Position numbers and translations under genes: made by a program
In this document: piece by piece, positions 46,173 through 56,157 of the stretch
How the letters are laid out: each line of letters opens with the position of its first letter
How positions within the stretch are numbered: position 1 is the first letter of the stretch
The notes under the pieces: model-generated
What the model saw: only the letters and a program-made list of their open reading frames with translations
Database searches by the model: none
Told to the model about the DNA's origin: nothing
Assembly (NCBI GenBank): GCA_037039685.1
Contig: JAWNGF010000002.1
Location: 6,138,001 to 6,202,000 of the forward strand
From: Ceratobasidium sp. AG-K
Lineage: Eukaryota; Basidiomycota; Agaricomycetes; Cantharellales; Ceratobasidiaceae
DNA: 64,000 bases
Direction: 5' to 3'

Positions 46173-47545
46173 GAAGGACTAGCACGAATCAAAGAAATCT
46201 GCAAGTCGAGGGAAACGTTACCAAAGACCCTACAACACAGCGCGAAGGATTATGATTTCAAGGAGGGACTATTATGGTTCAAAGGAAGGATCTACGTACC
46301 AGAAGATAAGGAATCCAGACTGGCCATCATGCGAATTCATCACGACTCGAAAATTGCAGGACATCAAGGACAGGCTAGAACACTGGAACTAATATCAAGA
46401 AGATACTTCTGGCCAGGAATGAAGCAAAGCATAAACAGATACGTGGAATCATGCGAGACCTGCCAACGGACAAAGGGATCGAAGTCATTAGTACCGATCA
46501 AACCTCTGGAGATTCCAAAAGGACCGTGGGAAGACATAGCGTTTGACTTCGTAGTGAAGTTACCAAAATCCAGGGGATCAGATAGCATCTTGGTAGTGGT
46601 GGACCGATTCTCAAGAATGGCGCACTTCATACCCTGCAAAGAATCTCACACGGCAAGCAACCTTGCAAATCTTTTTATCACAAATGTTTGGAAACTGCAC
46701 GGTTTTCCAAAGAGCACGATCTCAGACCGAGGGACTACTTTCAACTCCAAACTTATGAAAGCCGTTTATGAGAAAATTGGAACTAGCCCAGGGTTCAGCA
46801 CTGCCTACCACCCCCAAATGGATGGAATAACAGAGAGAATCAATCAATGGATGGAAGGCTGGCTACGATCGTTCGTCAACTACCGGCAGGATGATTGGGC
46901 GGACTTGTTACCAATTGCGGAATTCAGCTATAATCTACAGAAGCACCGCGTAACGGGTAGTTCCCCCTTCGAAATTGTCTACGGAAGGGAACCGCTGTGG
47001 AACATCTCAACAGAAGAATCAGCGGTTCCAGAAGCAGACAACATCACAGGAAAATGGCGTAAAATCCACGACGAAGCAATTGCATCAATGGAAACCCAAA
47101 GGCTCCCAGAAGAAGAACCAAAGTACGAGTACCAAGAAGGAGATCTAGTATGGCTGCTGGGGAAGAACATCCAAACAAAGAGACCTTCGAAGAAACTGGA
47201 TAACAAGAAGCACGGGCCATTCGTTGTGAAGCGACAGATAGGGTCACACGCTTATGAGCTCCATTTACCGGCAACAATGAGGGTGCACCCCTTTTCCACA
47301 TCGATTTGCTGAGCCCTTACAAAGGAGACACTGAATTCAGCCGTAACCAACCCCGACCACCGCCAATCATAACAGAAGAAGGAGAAGAAGAATACGAAGT
47401 AGAAAAGATTTTGGACTGGAAAGAGACAAAGGACGGTCTTTTTTACAGGGTCAGATGGAAGGGTTATGGAAGCGAGGAAGACACAGAACAAAGGGCGGAA
47501 GATTTTGGTCACCTTTCAAGGATCATCAAGGACCTTCTACGCTGA
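46173..47545 (+). pseudogene. Gy3 Pol, third segment: integrase and chromodomain
   Basis: Encodes the integrase zinc finger (HHDSKIAGHQGQARTLELI...CETCQR), the catalytic core (VVVDRFSRMAHF, SDRGTTFNS, DGITERINQWMEGW) and the GPY/F-type region (HGPFVVKRQIGSHAYEL). The frame breaks near 47291 (CCCCTTTTCC against CCCTGTTTTCC in Gy1 and Gy2). The chromodomain EYEVEKILDW...VRWKGYGSEEDTEQ then lies in the next frame and ends at a TGA (47543-47545) where Gy2 has CGA (LLRRHPEAP). Confidence 0.88.
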
Positions 47546-47691
47546 CACCCCGAGGCTCCCACGCCATCTAACTACACTCCAGGGAAGATAAAAGGCAGAG
47601 GGGGCGAGACCAGTAGTGTCACTTGCAAAACTTGCTACTACTCCAAAAAACACTCCCAACTCCACGCTTTAAATCTTTTTTGCTTTCTGCA

Positions 47692-48456
47692 ATGCCTGCC
47701 GTCTCCCGCTCCACCATTGCCAACAACCTCACCCGAGTCCTGGAGGGACCTGCCTTTGCCACGGCAAGGATCCTTGACTCCGGGGCCGCCCTATACGTCT
47801 TCAAGAGGTCGCAACAAGGCTCGGGGAGAATGCATTTCAGGGCCTCGGACGACATCCTCCACTCAGACCTGGGGGAATTCCAGTGGGTCGGAAAGAAATG
47901 GCCGACACGAATGCAGCTCCTACGAAAGGACATATTCGTCTGCCAAGGGTGCGCCGCATTCCAGGTCTCGGAGGTCGTTCTCCTCTCCACCCACATGCTC
48001 GGAGTGGTTGAATGGGGACAAGAAGGGGCGTACTCGAGCGAGTGGGTACCAGGTTATGACGGAAGGCAGCCAACGCTCCGACCTAGATGGAACGATGCCT
48101 GGGACGCCAACTACGAGAAGGACCTGAGCGACTGGAGGATGGAGCGAGGCAGATACCAGAAGGAGGAGATCGAATGGGAACCTTACTGGTGGAAGAAGGA
48201 GGAGACTGATGTGTCGGCATGGAAGGAGGCAGAGCCCGATGTGCAACAGTGGGACGAGGAGCATGTGGAGGCCCGGGAGAGGGTTTTGGACTGGTCAAAT
48301 GCGGATTGGACGAAGGAGGAGACGTGGGAAGAATGGGAGAAGTTCTCGGACGAACCGGGAAATACCGTCTTCAATCCCATCGACCTGACCCTGGAGGAGG
48401 ACGAGGGACTGGAGGAGTACATGCTTGCAAAAGGCAAGGATTGTGGGATCCAATAG
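47692..48456 (+). CDS. Gy3 third ORF, unknown accessory protein
   Basis: 254 codons starting MPAVSRSTIANN, co-linear with the third ORFs of Gy1 and Gy2. It is intact although gag and pol of the same element are broken by three nonsense or frameshift changes and two insertions. CRGC is changed to CQGC here (FVCQGCAAFQV), and the Trp-rich second half is unchanged in pattern. The frame has no ATG upstream; the overlapping pol tail is already closed at 47543, so in this copy the ORF does not overlap an open pol frame connected to RT. Confidence 0.78.
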   Translation: MPAVSRSTIANNLTRVLEGPAFATARILDSGAALYVFKRSQQGSGRMHFRASDDILHSDLGEFQWVGKKWPTRMQLLRKDIFVCQGCAAFQVSEVVLLSTHMLGVVEWGQEGAYSSEWVPGYDGRQPTLRPRWNDAWDANYEKDLSDWRMERGRYQKEEIEWEPYWWKKEETDVSAWKEAEPDVQQWDEEHVEARERVLDWSNADWTKEETWEEWEKFSDEPGNTVFNPIDLTLEEDEGLEEYMLAKGKDCGIQ

Positions 48457-48498
48457 AGCCCGTCCAGGTCCCCTAGACGGTCTCTTAGGGGGGAGTAA

Positions 48499-48954
48499 TG
48501 TTGTGAGCTAGCTCACTCCATCGGACTCGCCCATTGTCTCGCCTGCCTGTCTCTCTCTTTCTGTCACGTTCCCGTTTCTGTTTGCCGCGTTGCCACCTTC
48601 TTGTGGTTATTCTGTTACATTGTGTAACGCGGCTGTGCTTTGTACGAGTCATGTCTGTTCATACAGCATGACTCACTTGGACACTCCTGACTGGTTGACT
48701 GCTGTGACTCATGTGGCTGCGCCTTGTATGACTCGGCCACTTCTTGAATATATATAGAGGACCAACAAGCCTGGTAACCCCAGCTTGTTTTGTCTCGTCA
48801 AAACATCCCCTTTGAGTGACACTTAGAACCACCCCTACCCTCAAAAGCCTACAGACGCTTAAGTGTGTTGCGGTTTAAGAGGTCACTTAGGTCTTAGTGC
48901 CGTCCACTCTCCGCCGCGGCTTGTCTCATAGCCACTTAGAAGAAGCTTTCGACA
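48499..48954 (+). repeat. Gy3 3' LTR, 456 bp
   Basis: Preceded by the polypurine run aggggggagtaa. Three differences from 33379-33834, all transitions (at positions equivalent to 33424, 33444 and 33798). Confidence 0.93.
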
Positions 48955-51409
48955 TCTCTACTTCATATTCTTCTTCCCCTTCTTCTGTTATGATCGGCGG
49001 TGGTCGGGGTTGGTTTCGGCTGAACTCTGTGTCTTCTTTGTAAGGGCTGAGCAAGTCGATGTGGAAAACAGGGTGCACCCTCATTGTTGCCGGCAAATCG
49101 AGCTCATAAGCATGTGACCCTATTCTTCGCTTCACAACAAATGGCCCGTGCTTTTTGTTATCCAGTTTCTTCGACAGTCTTTTTGTTTGAATGTTTTTTC
49201 CCAGTAGCCATACTAGATCTCCTTCTTGGTACTCGTTCTTTGGCTCTTCTTCTGGGAGCTTTTGGGTTTCCATTGATGCAATTGCTTCGTCGTGGATTTT
49301 GCGCCATTTTCCTGTGATGTTGTTTGCTTCTGGAACCGCCGATTCTTCTGCTGAGATGTTCCACAGTGGTTCCCTCCCGTAGACAATTTTGAAAGGGGAA
49401 CTACCTGTTACGCGGTGCTTCTCCAGATTATAGCTGAACTCCGCAATCGGTAATAAGTCTGCCCAATCGTCCTGCCGGTGGTTGACGAACGATCGTAGCC
49501 AGCCTTCCATCCACTGATTGATTCTCTCCGTTATTCCATCTGTTTGGGGGTGGTAGGCGGTACTGAAACCTGGCCTAGTTCCGATTTTTTCATAAATGGC
49601 TTTCATAAGTTTGGAATTGAAAGTAGTCCCTCGGTCTGAGATCGTGCTCTTTGGAAAACCGTGTAGTTTCCAAACATTTGTGATGAAAAGATTCGCAAGG
49701 TCGCTTGCCGTGTGAGATTCTTTGCAGGGTATGAAGTGCGCCATTCTTGAGAATCGGTCTACCACTACTAAGATGCTATCTGATCCTCTGGATTTTGGTA
49801 ACTTCACCACAAAGTCGAACGCTATGTCTTCCCACGGTCCTTTTGGAATCTCCAGAGGCTTGATTGGGACTATTGACTTTGATCCCTTTGTCCGTTGGCA
49901 GGTCTCGCAGGATTCCACGTATCTGTTTATGCTTTGCTTCATTCCTGGCCAGAAGTATCTTCTTGATATTAGTTCCAGAGTTCTAGCCTGTCCTTGATGC
50001 CCTGCGATTTTTGAGTCGTGATGAGCTCGCATGATGGCCAGTCTGGATTCCTTATCTTCCGGCACGTAGATCCTTCCCTTGAACCATAATAGTCCCTCCT
50101 TGAAATCATAATCTTTTGCGCTGTGTTGTAAGGTTTTTGGTAACGTTTCCCTTGATTTGCAGATTTCTTTGATTTGTGTCAATCCTTCGTCCATTTCCTG
50201 AGCCTCCTTGATCGTCTCTATGATGTTTGTGTCTACTCGTCCTACAAATCCTTTGAACTTTTCGATGGATATCATAACTTGTTCAGGCGTCGGGATATCT
50301 TTGTGGTCTGACCGTCTTGACAACAGGTCCGGTTTCGATGACAGGATTCCAGGACGGTATATAATGTCAAAGTTATAGGAAGCAAGCAATTGGTGCCATC
50401 TTGCGTGTCGACGGTTAAACGTTCTTGCTTCTTTCCAGAATTGTAGGTTCCTATGATCGGTGTAGATGGTGATAGGGTCCCTTGTTCCTTCAAGGTATAG
50501 CCTCCAATGTGTTAAAGATTCTATGATAGCCATGAGTTCTTTATCGTGGACGTCGTAGTTGAGTTGGGCCTCATTAAAAGACTTTGAAAGAAAAGCAATA
50601 GGGTGTAAGTAGCCATCGTCTTGCCTCTGCGACAGGATTGCTCCCATTGCTACTCCACTTGCGTCTGTTTCCAAGAAGAAGGGTTTGTCGGGGTTTGGAT
50701 GTCGTAGTGTGGGTTCCTTGCTGATTTCCGCTTTTAGGGCTTCAAATGCTTCCTGTTGATCGTTTCCCCATTCCCATTTGTTCTCCTTTCGTGTTAAGGT
50801 TGTCAGGGGTTTTGCCAATCGGCTGAAATTCGGTACAAATCTTCTGTAGAAATTTGCGAATCCTAGGAACGCCTGAACTTGTTTGACCGTTCTTGGTTCC
50901 TTCCATTCCTTTATTGCCTTGACTTTTTCTTCCTCCATAGAGATGCCTGAGTCGCTGATTCCAAGTCCGGTATATGTCAATTTGGTGACAAAGAATTCGC
51001 ATTTTGGAAGCTTTGCGAACAGATTTTCTTCCAGTAAAATTTTTAGCACTTTCCTGACGTCCACGGTATGTTGACTTCTGTCCTTCGAGAAGACTAGGAT
51101 GTCGTCAATATATACTATGACACATACGTCGATAAGATCATGGAAGATGTGGTTCATATATCTTTGGAATATGGCGGGCGCATTTTTTAGTCCAAAAGGC
51201 ATGACGACGTATTCGAACAGTCCTTCTTTTGTTCTGAAAGCTGTCTTCCATTTGTCTCCCTCCCGGATTCTGATATTGTTGAAACCCATGCGTAGGTCGA
51301 TTTTGGAGAAAATTTTTGCATCCTTGATTTTATCCAAGAGGTCTTCCATTAGGGGCATTGGGAATCTGTCGTCTTTTGTAATGGCGTTTACTCCCCTGAG
51401 ATCTTGAAC
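48955..51409 (-). CDS. Gy1 pol, middle segment: RT to integrase
   Basis: Resumes the Gy1 pol frame immediately after the AAGTC duplication of Gy2 (RLVQDLRGVNAITKDD). It encodes the RT core with YIDDILVF, RNase H (FFLETDASGVAMGAIL), the integrase zinc finger and D,D,E core, and reaches the chromodomain start (EEYEVE) where Gy3 was inserted. About 818 codons are open without any stop, so this part of Gy1 was intact when the two later elements arrived. A continuous frame can be read a few codons into each flanking LTR, but those residues are not part of the protein. Confidence 0.9.
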
Positions 51410-51414
51410 AAGTC

Positions 51415-51870
51415 TGTCGTAAGCTTCTTCTTGGTGGCTATGAGACAAGCCGCGATGGAGATTGGACGGCACTAAGACCTAAGTGACCTCTTGAACCGCA
51501 ACACACTTAAGCGTCTGTAGGCTCTTGAGGGTAGGGGTGGTTCTAAGTGTCACTCAGAGGGGATGTTTTGACGAGACAAAACAAGCTGGGGTTACCAGGC
51601 TTGTTGGTCCTCTATATATATTCAAGAAGTGGCCGAGTCATACAAGGCGCAGCCACATGAGTCATACAAGACAGCCAGTCAGGAGTGTCCATGTGAGTCA
51701 TGCTGTATGAACAGACATGACTCGTACAAAGCACAGCCGCGTTACACAATGTAACAGAACAACCACAAGAAGGTGGCAACGCGGCAAATAGAAACAGAAA
51801 CACAAGACAAAGAAGGGGACAGGCGGGCAAGACAACAGGCGAGTCCGATGGAGTGCGCTGGCTCACGACA
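51415..51870 (-). repeat. Gy2 3' LTR, 456 bp
   Basis: TGTCGTAAGC...GCTCACGACA on the plus strand, flanked on the inside by the polypurine complement ttactcccccctat. Four differences from its partner at 58181-58636. Confidence 0.93.
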
Positions 51871-51911
51871 TTACTCCCCCCTATGGGTCCATTTGGGGGA
51901 CCTGAATGGAC

Positions 51912-52676
51912 CTACTGCACCGTGCAGTCCTTCCCTTTCTTCAGCATAAATTCCTCAAGCCCTTCATCTTCCTCCAGGGTTAGGTCGATGGGATTGAACG
52001 CAGTGTTCCCCGGTTCGTCCGAGAACTTCTCCCATTCTTCCCATGTCTCCTCCTTTGTCCAGTCAGCCTTGGACCAATCCAAAACCCTTTTCTGAACCTC
52101 CACAAACTTCTTGTCCCATTGTCGCACGTCTGGCTCCGTCTCTTTCCATGCCGAAACGTCCGCTTCCTCCCACTTCCACCAGTTAGGCGCCCACTCGAAC
52201 TTCTCCTTCTGGTACCTTCCCCTTTCCAGCTTCCAGTCGCTCAAGTCCCTCTCGTAGTTGGCGTCCCAGGCGTCGTTCCACCGGGGTCGCAGTGTTGGTT
52301 GCCTCCCGTCGTACCCTGGTACCCACTCGCTCGAGTAAGCCCCTTCTTGTCCCCATTCAACCACCCCAAGCATGTGGGTGGAGAGGAGAACGACCTCCGA
52401 GACCTGGAATGCGGCGCACCCCCGGCAGACGAATATGTCCTTTCGTAGTAGCTGCATGCGTGTCGGCCACTTTTTTCCGACCCACTGGAATTCCCCCAGG
52501 TCTGAGTGGAGGATGTCGTCCGACGCCCTGAAGTGCATTCTTCCCGAGCCTTGTTGTGACCTCTTGAAGACGTAGAGGGCGGCCCCGGAGTCAAGGATCC
52601 TTGCCGTGGCAAAGGCAGGTCCTTCGAGGACGCGGGTGAGGTTGTTGGCAATGGTGGAGCGGGTGACAGCAGGCAT
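51912..52676 (-). CDS. Gy2 third ORF, unknown accessory protein
   Basis: 254 codons, MPAVTRSTIANN to the TGA/TAG-free end at 51912, in the -1 frame of pol and overlapping its last 436 nt. It retains FVCRGCAAFQV and the Trp-rich part (WAPNWWKWEEADVSAWKE). Compared with the Gy1 and Gy3 copies, changes are scattered substitutions with no length difference. The function is unknown. Confidence 0.8.
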   Translation of the reverse strand: MPAVTRSTIANNLTRVLEGPAFATARILDSGAALYVFKRSQQGSGRMHFRASDDILHSDLGEFQWVGKKWPTRMQLLRKDIFVCRGCAAFQVSEVVLLSTHMLGVVEWGQEGAYSSEWVPGYDGRQPTLRPRWNDAWDANYERDLSDWKLERGRYQKEKFEWAPNWWKWEEADVSAWKETEPDVRQWDKKFVEVQKRVLDWSKADWTKEETWEEWEKFSDEPGNTAFNPIDLTLEEDEGLEEFMLKKGKDCTVQ

Positions 52677-55600
52677 TGTGGAGGACAAAAAAGATTTAGA
52701 GCGTGGAGTTGGGGGTGTTTCTTGGAATAGTAGCAAGTTCTGCAAGTGACACTACTGGTTTTGCCGCCTCTGCCTTTTATCCTCCCTGGAGCGTAGTTAG
52801 ATGGCGTGGGAGCCTCGGGGTGTCGGCGTAAAAGGTCCTTGATGATCTTTGAAAGGTGACCAAAATCTTCCGCCCTTTGTTCCGTGTCTTCTTCACTTCC
52901 ATAACCCTTCCATCTGACCCTGTAAAAAAGACCGTCCTTTGTCTCTTTCCAGTCCAAAATCTTTTCTACTTCGTATTCTTCTTCTCCTTCTTCTGTTATA
53001 ATCGGCAGTGGTCGGGGTTGGTTACAGCTGAATTCAGTGTCTCCTTTGTAAGGGCTGAGCAAATCGATGTGGAAAACAGGGTGCACCCTCATTGTTGTCG
53101 GCAAGTCAAGCTCATAAGCGTGTGACCCTATCTGTCGCTTCACAACGAATGGCCCGTGCTTCTTGTTATCCAGTTTCTTTGAAGGTCTTTTTGTTTGAAT
53201 GTTCTTTCCCAGCAGCCATACTAGATCTCCTTCTTGGTACTCGATCTTTGGCTCTTCTTCTGGAAGCCTTTGGGTTTCCATTGATGCAATTGCTTCGTTG
53301 TGGATTTTATGCCATTTTCCTGTGATGTTGTTTGCTTCTGGAACCGCTGATTCTTCTGCTGAGATGTTCCACAGTGGTTCCCTCCCGTAGACAATTTCAA
53401 AAGGGGAACTACCTGTTACGCGGTGCTTCTGTAGATTATAGCTGAACTCTGCAATCGGTAATAAGTCCGCCCAATCATCCTGCCGGTAGTTGACAAACGA
53501 TCGTAGCCAGCCTTCCATCCATTGATTGATTCTCTCTGTTATTCCATCTGTTTGGGGGTGGTAGGCAGTACTGAAACCTGGGCTAGTTCCAATTTTCTCA
53601 TAAATGGCTCTCATAAGTTTGGAATTGAAAGTAGTCCCTCGGTCTGAGATCGTGCTCTTTGGAAAACCGTGCAGTTTCCAAACATTTGTGATAAAAAGAT
53701 TTGCGAGGTCGCTTGCCGTGTGAGACTCTTTGCAGGGTATGAAGTGCGCCATTCTTGAGAATCGGTCCACCACTACTAAGATGCTATCTGATCCTCTGGA
53801 TTTTGGTAACTTCACTACGAAGTCGAACGCTATGTCTTCCCACGGTCCTTTTGGAATCTCCAGAGGTTTGATCGGTACTAATGACTTCGATCCCTTTGTC
53901 CGTTGGCAGGTCTCGCATGATTCCACGTATCTGTTTATGCTTTGCTTCATTCCTGGCCAGAAGTATCTTCTTGATATTAGTTCCAGTGTTCTAGCCTGTC
54001 CTTGATGTCCTGCAATTTTCGAGTCGTGATGAATTCGCATGATGGCCAGTCTGGATTCCTTATCTTCTGGAACGTAGATCCTTCCCTTGAACCATAATAG
54101 TCCCTCCTTGAAATCATAATCCTTCGCGCTGTGTTGTAGGGTCTTTGGTAACGTTTCCCTCGACTTGCAGATTTCTTTGATTTGTGCTAGTCCTTCATCT
54201 GTTTCCTGAGCCTCCTTGATAGTTTCTATGATATTCGTGTTTACTTGTCCCACAAATCCTTTGAACTTTTCAACAGATATCATAACCTGTTCAGGCGTGG
54301 GAGTATCTTCATGGTCGGATCGTCTAGACAACAGGTCCGGTTTAGATGATAGGATTCCAGGGCGGTATATGATATCAAAGTTATAGGAAGCAAGCAATTG
54401 ATGCCATCTTGCGTGTCGACGGTTAAAAGTTCTTGCTTCCTTCCAGAACTGTAGGTTCCTATGATCGGTGTAGATGGTGATGGGGTCTTTTGTTCCTTCT
54501 AGATATAGTCTCCAATGTGTTAAAGATTCTATAATAGCCATAAGTTCCTTATCGTGGACGTTGTAGTTGAGCTGAGCCTCGTTGAAAGATTTTGAAAGAA
54601 AAGCAATAGGATGTAGATAGCCATCATCTTGTCTTTGCGACAGGATTGCTCCCATTGCTACTCCACTTGCGTCTGTTTCCAAGAAAAAGGGTTTGTCAGG
54701 GTTCGGATGGCGTAGAGTGGGTTCCTTGCTGATCTCCGCTTTTAAGGCTTCAAATGCTTCCTGCTGATTGTTTCCCCATTCCCATTTGTTCTCCTTTCTT
54801 GTCAAGGTTGTCAGGGGTTTTGCTAAACGGCTGAAATTCAGTACGAATCTTCGGTAGAAATTCGCAAATCCTAGGAATGCTTGGACTTGCTTGACTGTTT
54901 TTGGTTCCTTCCACTCCTTTATTGCTTTGACCTTTTCTTCCTCCATTGAGATGCCCGAATCGCTGATTCCAAGTCCAGTATACGTTAATTTGGTGACAAA
55001 GAATTCGCATTTTGGAAGCTTTGCGAAAAGATTTTCCTCCAGTAATATTTTTAGTACCTTTCTGACATCCACGGTATGTTGGCTTCTGTCCTTGGAGAAG
55101 ACCAAGATGTCGTCAATGTATACAATGACGCATACGTCGATAAGATCATGGAAAATGTGATTCATATATCTTTGGAAGATGGCGGGCGCGTTTTTTAGTC
55201 CAAAAGGCATGACGACGTATTCGAAGAGTCCTTCTTTTGTTCTGAAAGCAGTCTTCCATTCGTCGCCTTCCCTAATTCTGATATTGTTGAAACCCATGCG
55301 TAGATCAATCTTGGAGAAAATTTTCGCATCCTTGATTTTATCCAGGAGGTCTTCCATTAGGGGCATTGGGAATCTGTCATCCTTTGTAATGGCGTTTACT
55401 CCTCTGAGGTCTTGAACAAGTCGTAGCTGGCGAACTGCTCCTGGATTTTTTTGGTCGATGGGTTTTTTAACAAAGAAACAAGGTGATGCAATGGGTGATT
55501 TGCTTGGTCGGATCTTTCCCGCTGCGATTTCTTCATCCAGATATTCTCTTAGTGCAACTGATTCGGCTGGAGAGAGTGGGATTGGTCTGGCCGGTTTTGA

Positions 55601-56155
55601 AAGTTCAGCTCCTTCCTTGAAATCGATGGCGCAGTCGTATGGTCGATGATCTGGGATTCTTTTGAATTTCTCTTCGCTGAAGACATCGGCGAATTCCTTG
55701 AATTCTTCGGGTAGGTCGTCTATTGAGGCTGTTCTTGCTTTGATGGGTTCTGGCCGCCATGATATGTGCTTTGTTTTCCAATTGATGACCGGGTTAGCTT
55801 CTTCTAACCATTCTAGTCCTAGTATAAGTTTAGTTTCCCCAGTAGGCATAGCAAAGAAGATTTGTTTAAAGGTTCTTCCTTCCACGTCTAGTTCCAGCTT
55901 CGCTTTGAAACGTATTTGGTGAGAGAGTTCCTTTCCCTGGATACCGATTACTTTTTTCGGAGTGGAAAGTTCCATGAGTGGGATGTTGTTGGATCAAGCC
56001 CAAGAGATGTCCAAGAAGTTCTTTGAAGCTCCAGAATCGATGAGGGTTGGGATAGGTTCTGTGATTCCGGCAACGTTTGCGTAAACAATGGTTGACTCAT
56101 TTGTTGCTCTAAAGTACATTGTTTCCGTTGCCGGTTTTTTGGTCTCTCCACACAC
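52241..56155 (-). pseudogene. Gy2 Pol with one nonsense codon
   Basis: The frame begins GTG at 56155, -1 to gag. Protease LIDSGASKNF is followed by TGA at 55994-55996 (SWA*SNN) where Gy1 and Gy3 have arginine. Downstream, 1244 codons are open: RT with YIDDILVF, RNase H FFLETDASGVAMG, integrase (HQGQARTLELI, CETCQR, VVVDRFSRMAHF, SDRGTTFNS, DGITERINQWMEGW), chromodomain EYEVEKILDW...VRWKGYG, then a Ser/Pro/Arg-rich tail overlapping the third ORF. One reversion would restore a full polyprotein. The single change is compatible with deamination of CGA. Confidence 0.9.
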
Positions 56156-56157
56156 AG

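Larger units (their letters stand above)
33379..48954 (+). mobile_element. Gy3: chromodomain gypsy element, same family as Gy1/Gy2
   Basis: LTRs 33379-33834 and 48499-48954 (456 bp), duplication TCTCT (33374-33378 and 48955-48959). It is inserted into the Gy1 chromodomain codons in the opposite orientation. With Gy4 and the solo LTR removed it is about 7.2 kb. Gag has a TGA at 34727. Pol has a one-base loss in an A-run near 37272, a small deletion near 47291 and a TGA at 47543. The third ORF is intact. The LTRs differ at three positions. Confidence 0.95.

Noticed and set aside
33379..48954. Considered that the 45712-46167 LTR is one end of Gy3 or a tandem LTR structure
   Set aside because: It has its own CAGAT duplication, and the Gy3 ends at 33379 and 48954 share TCTCT, so it is a separate solo LTR.
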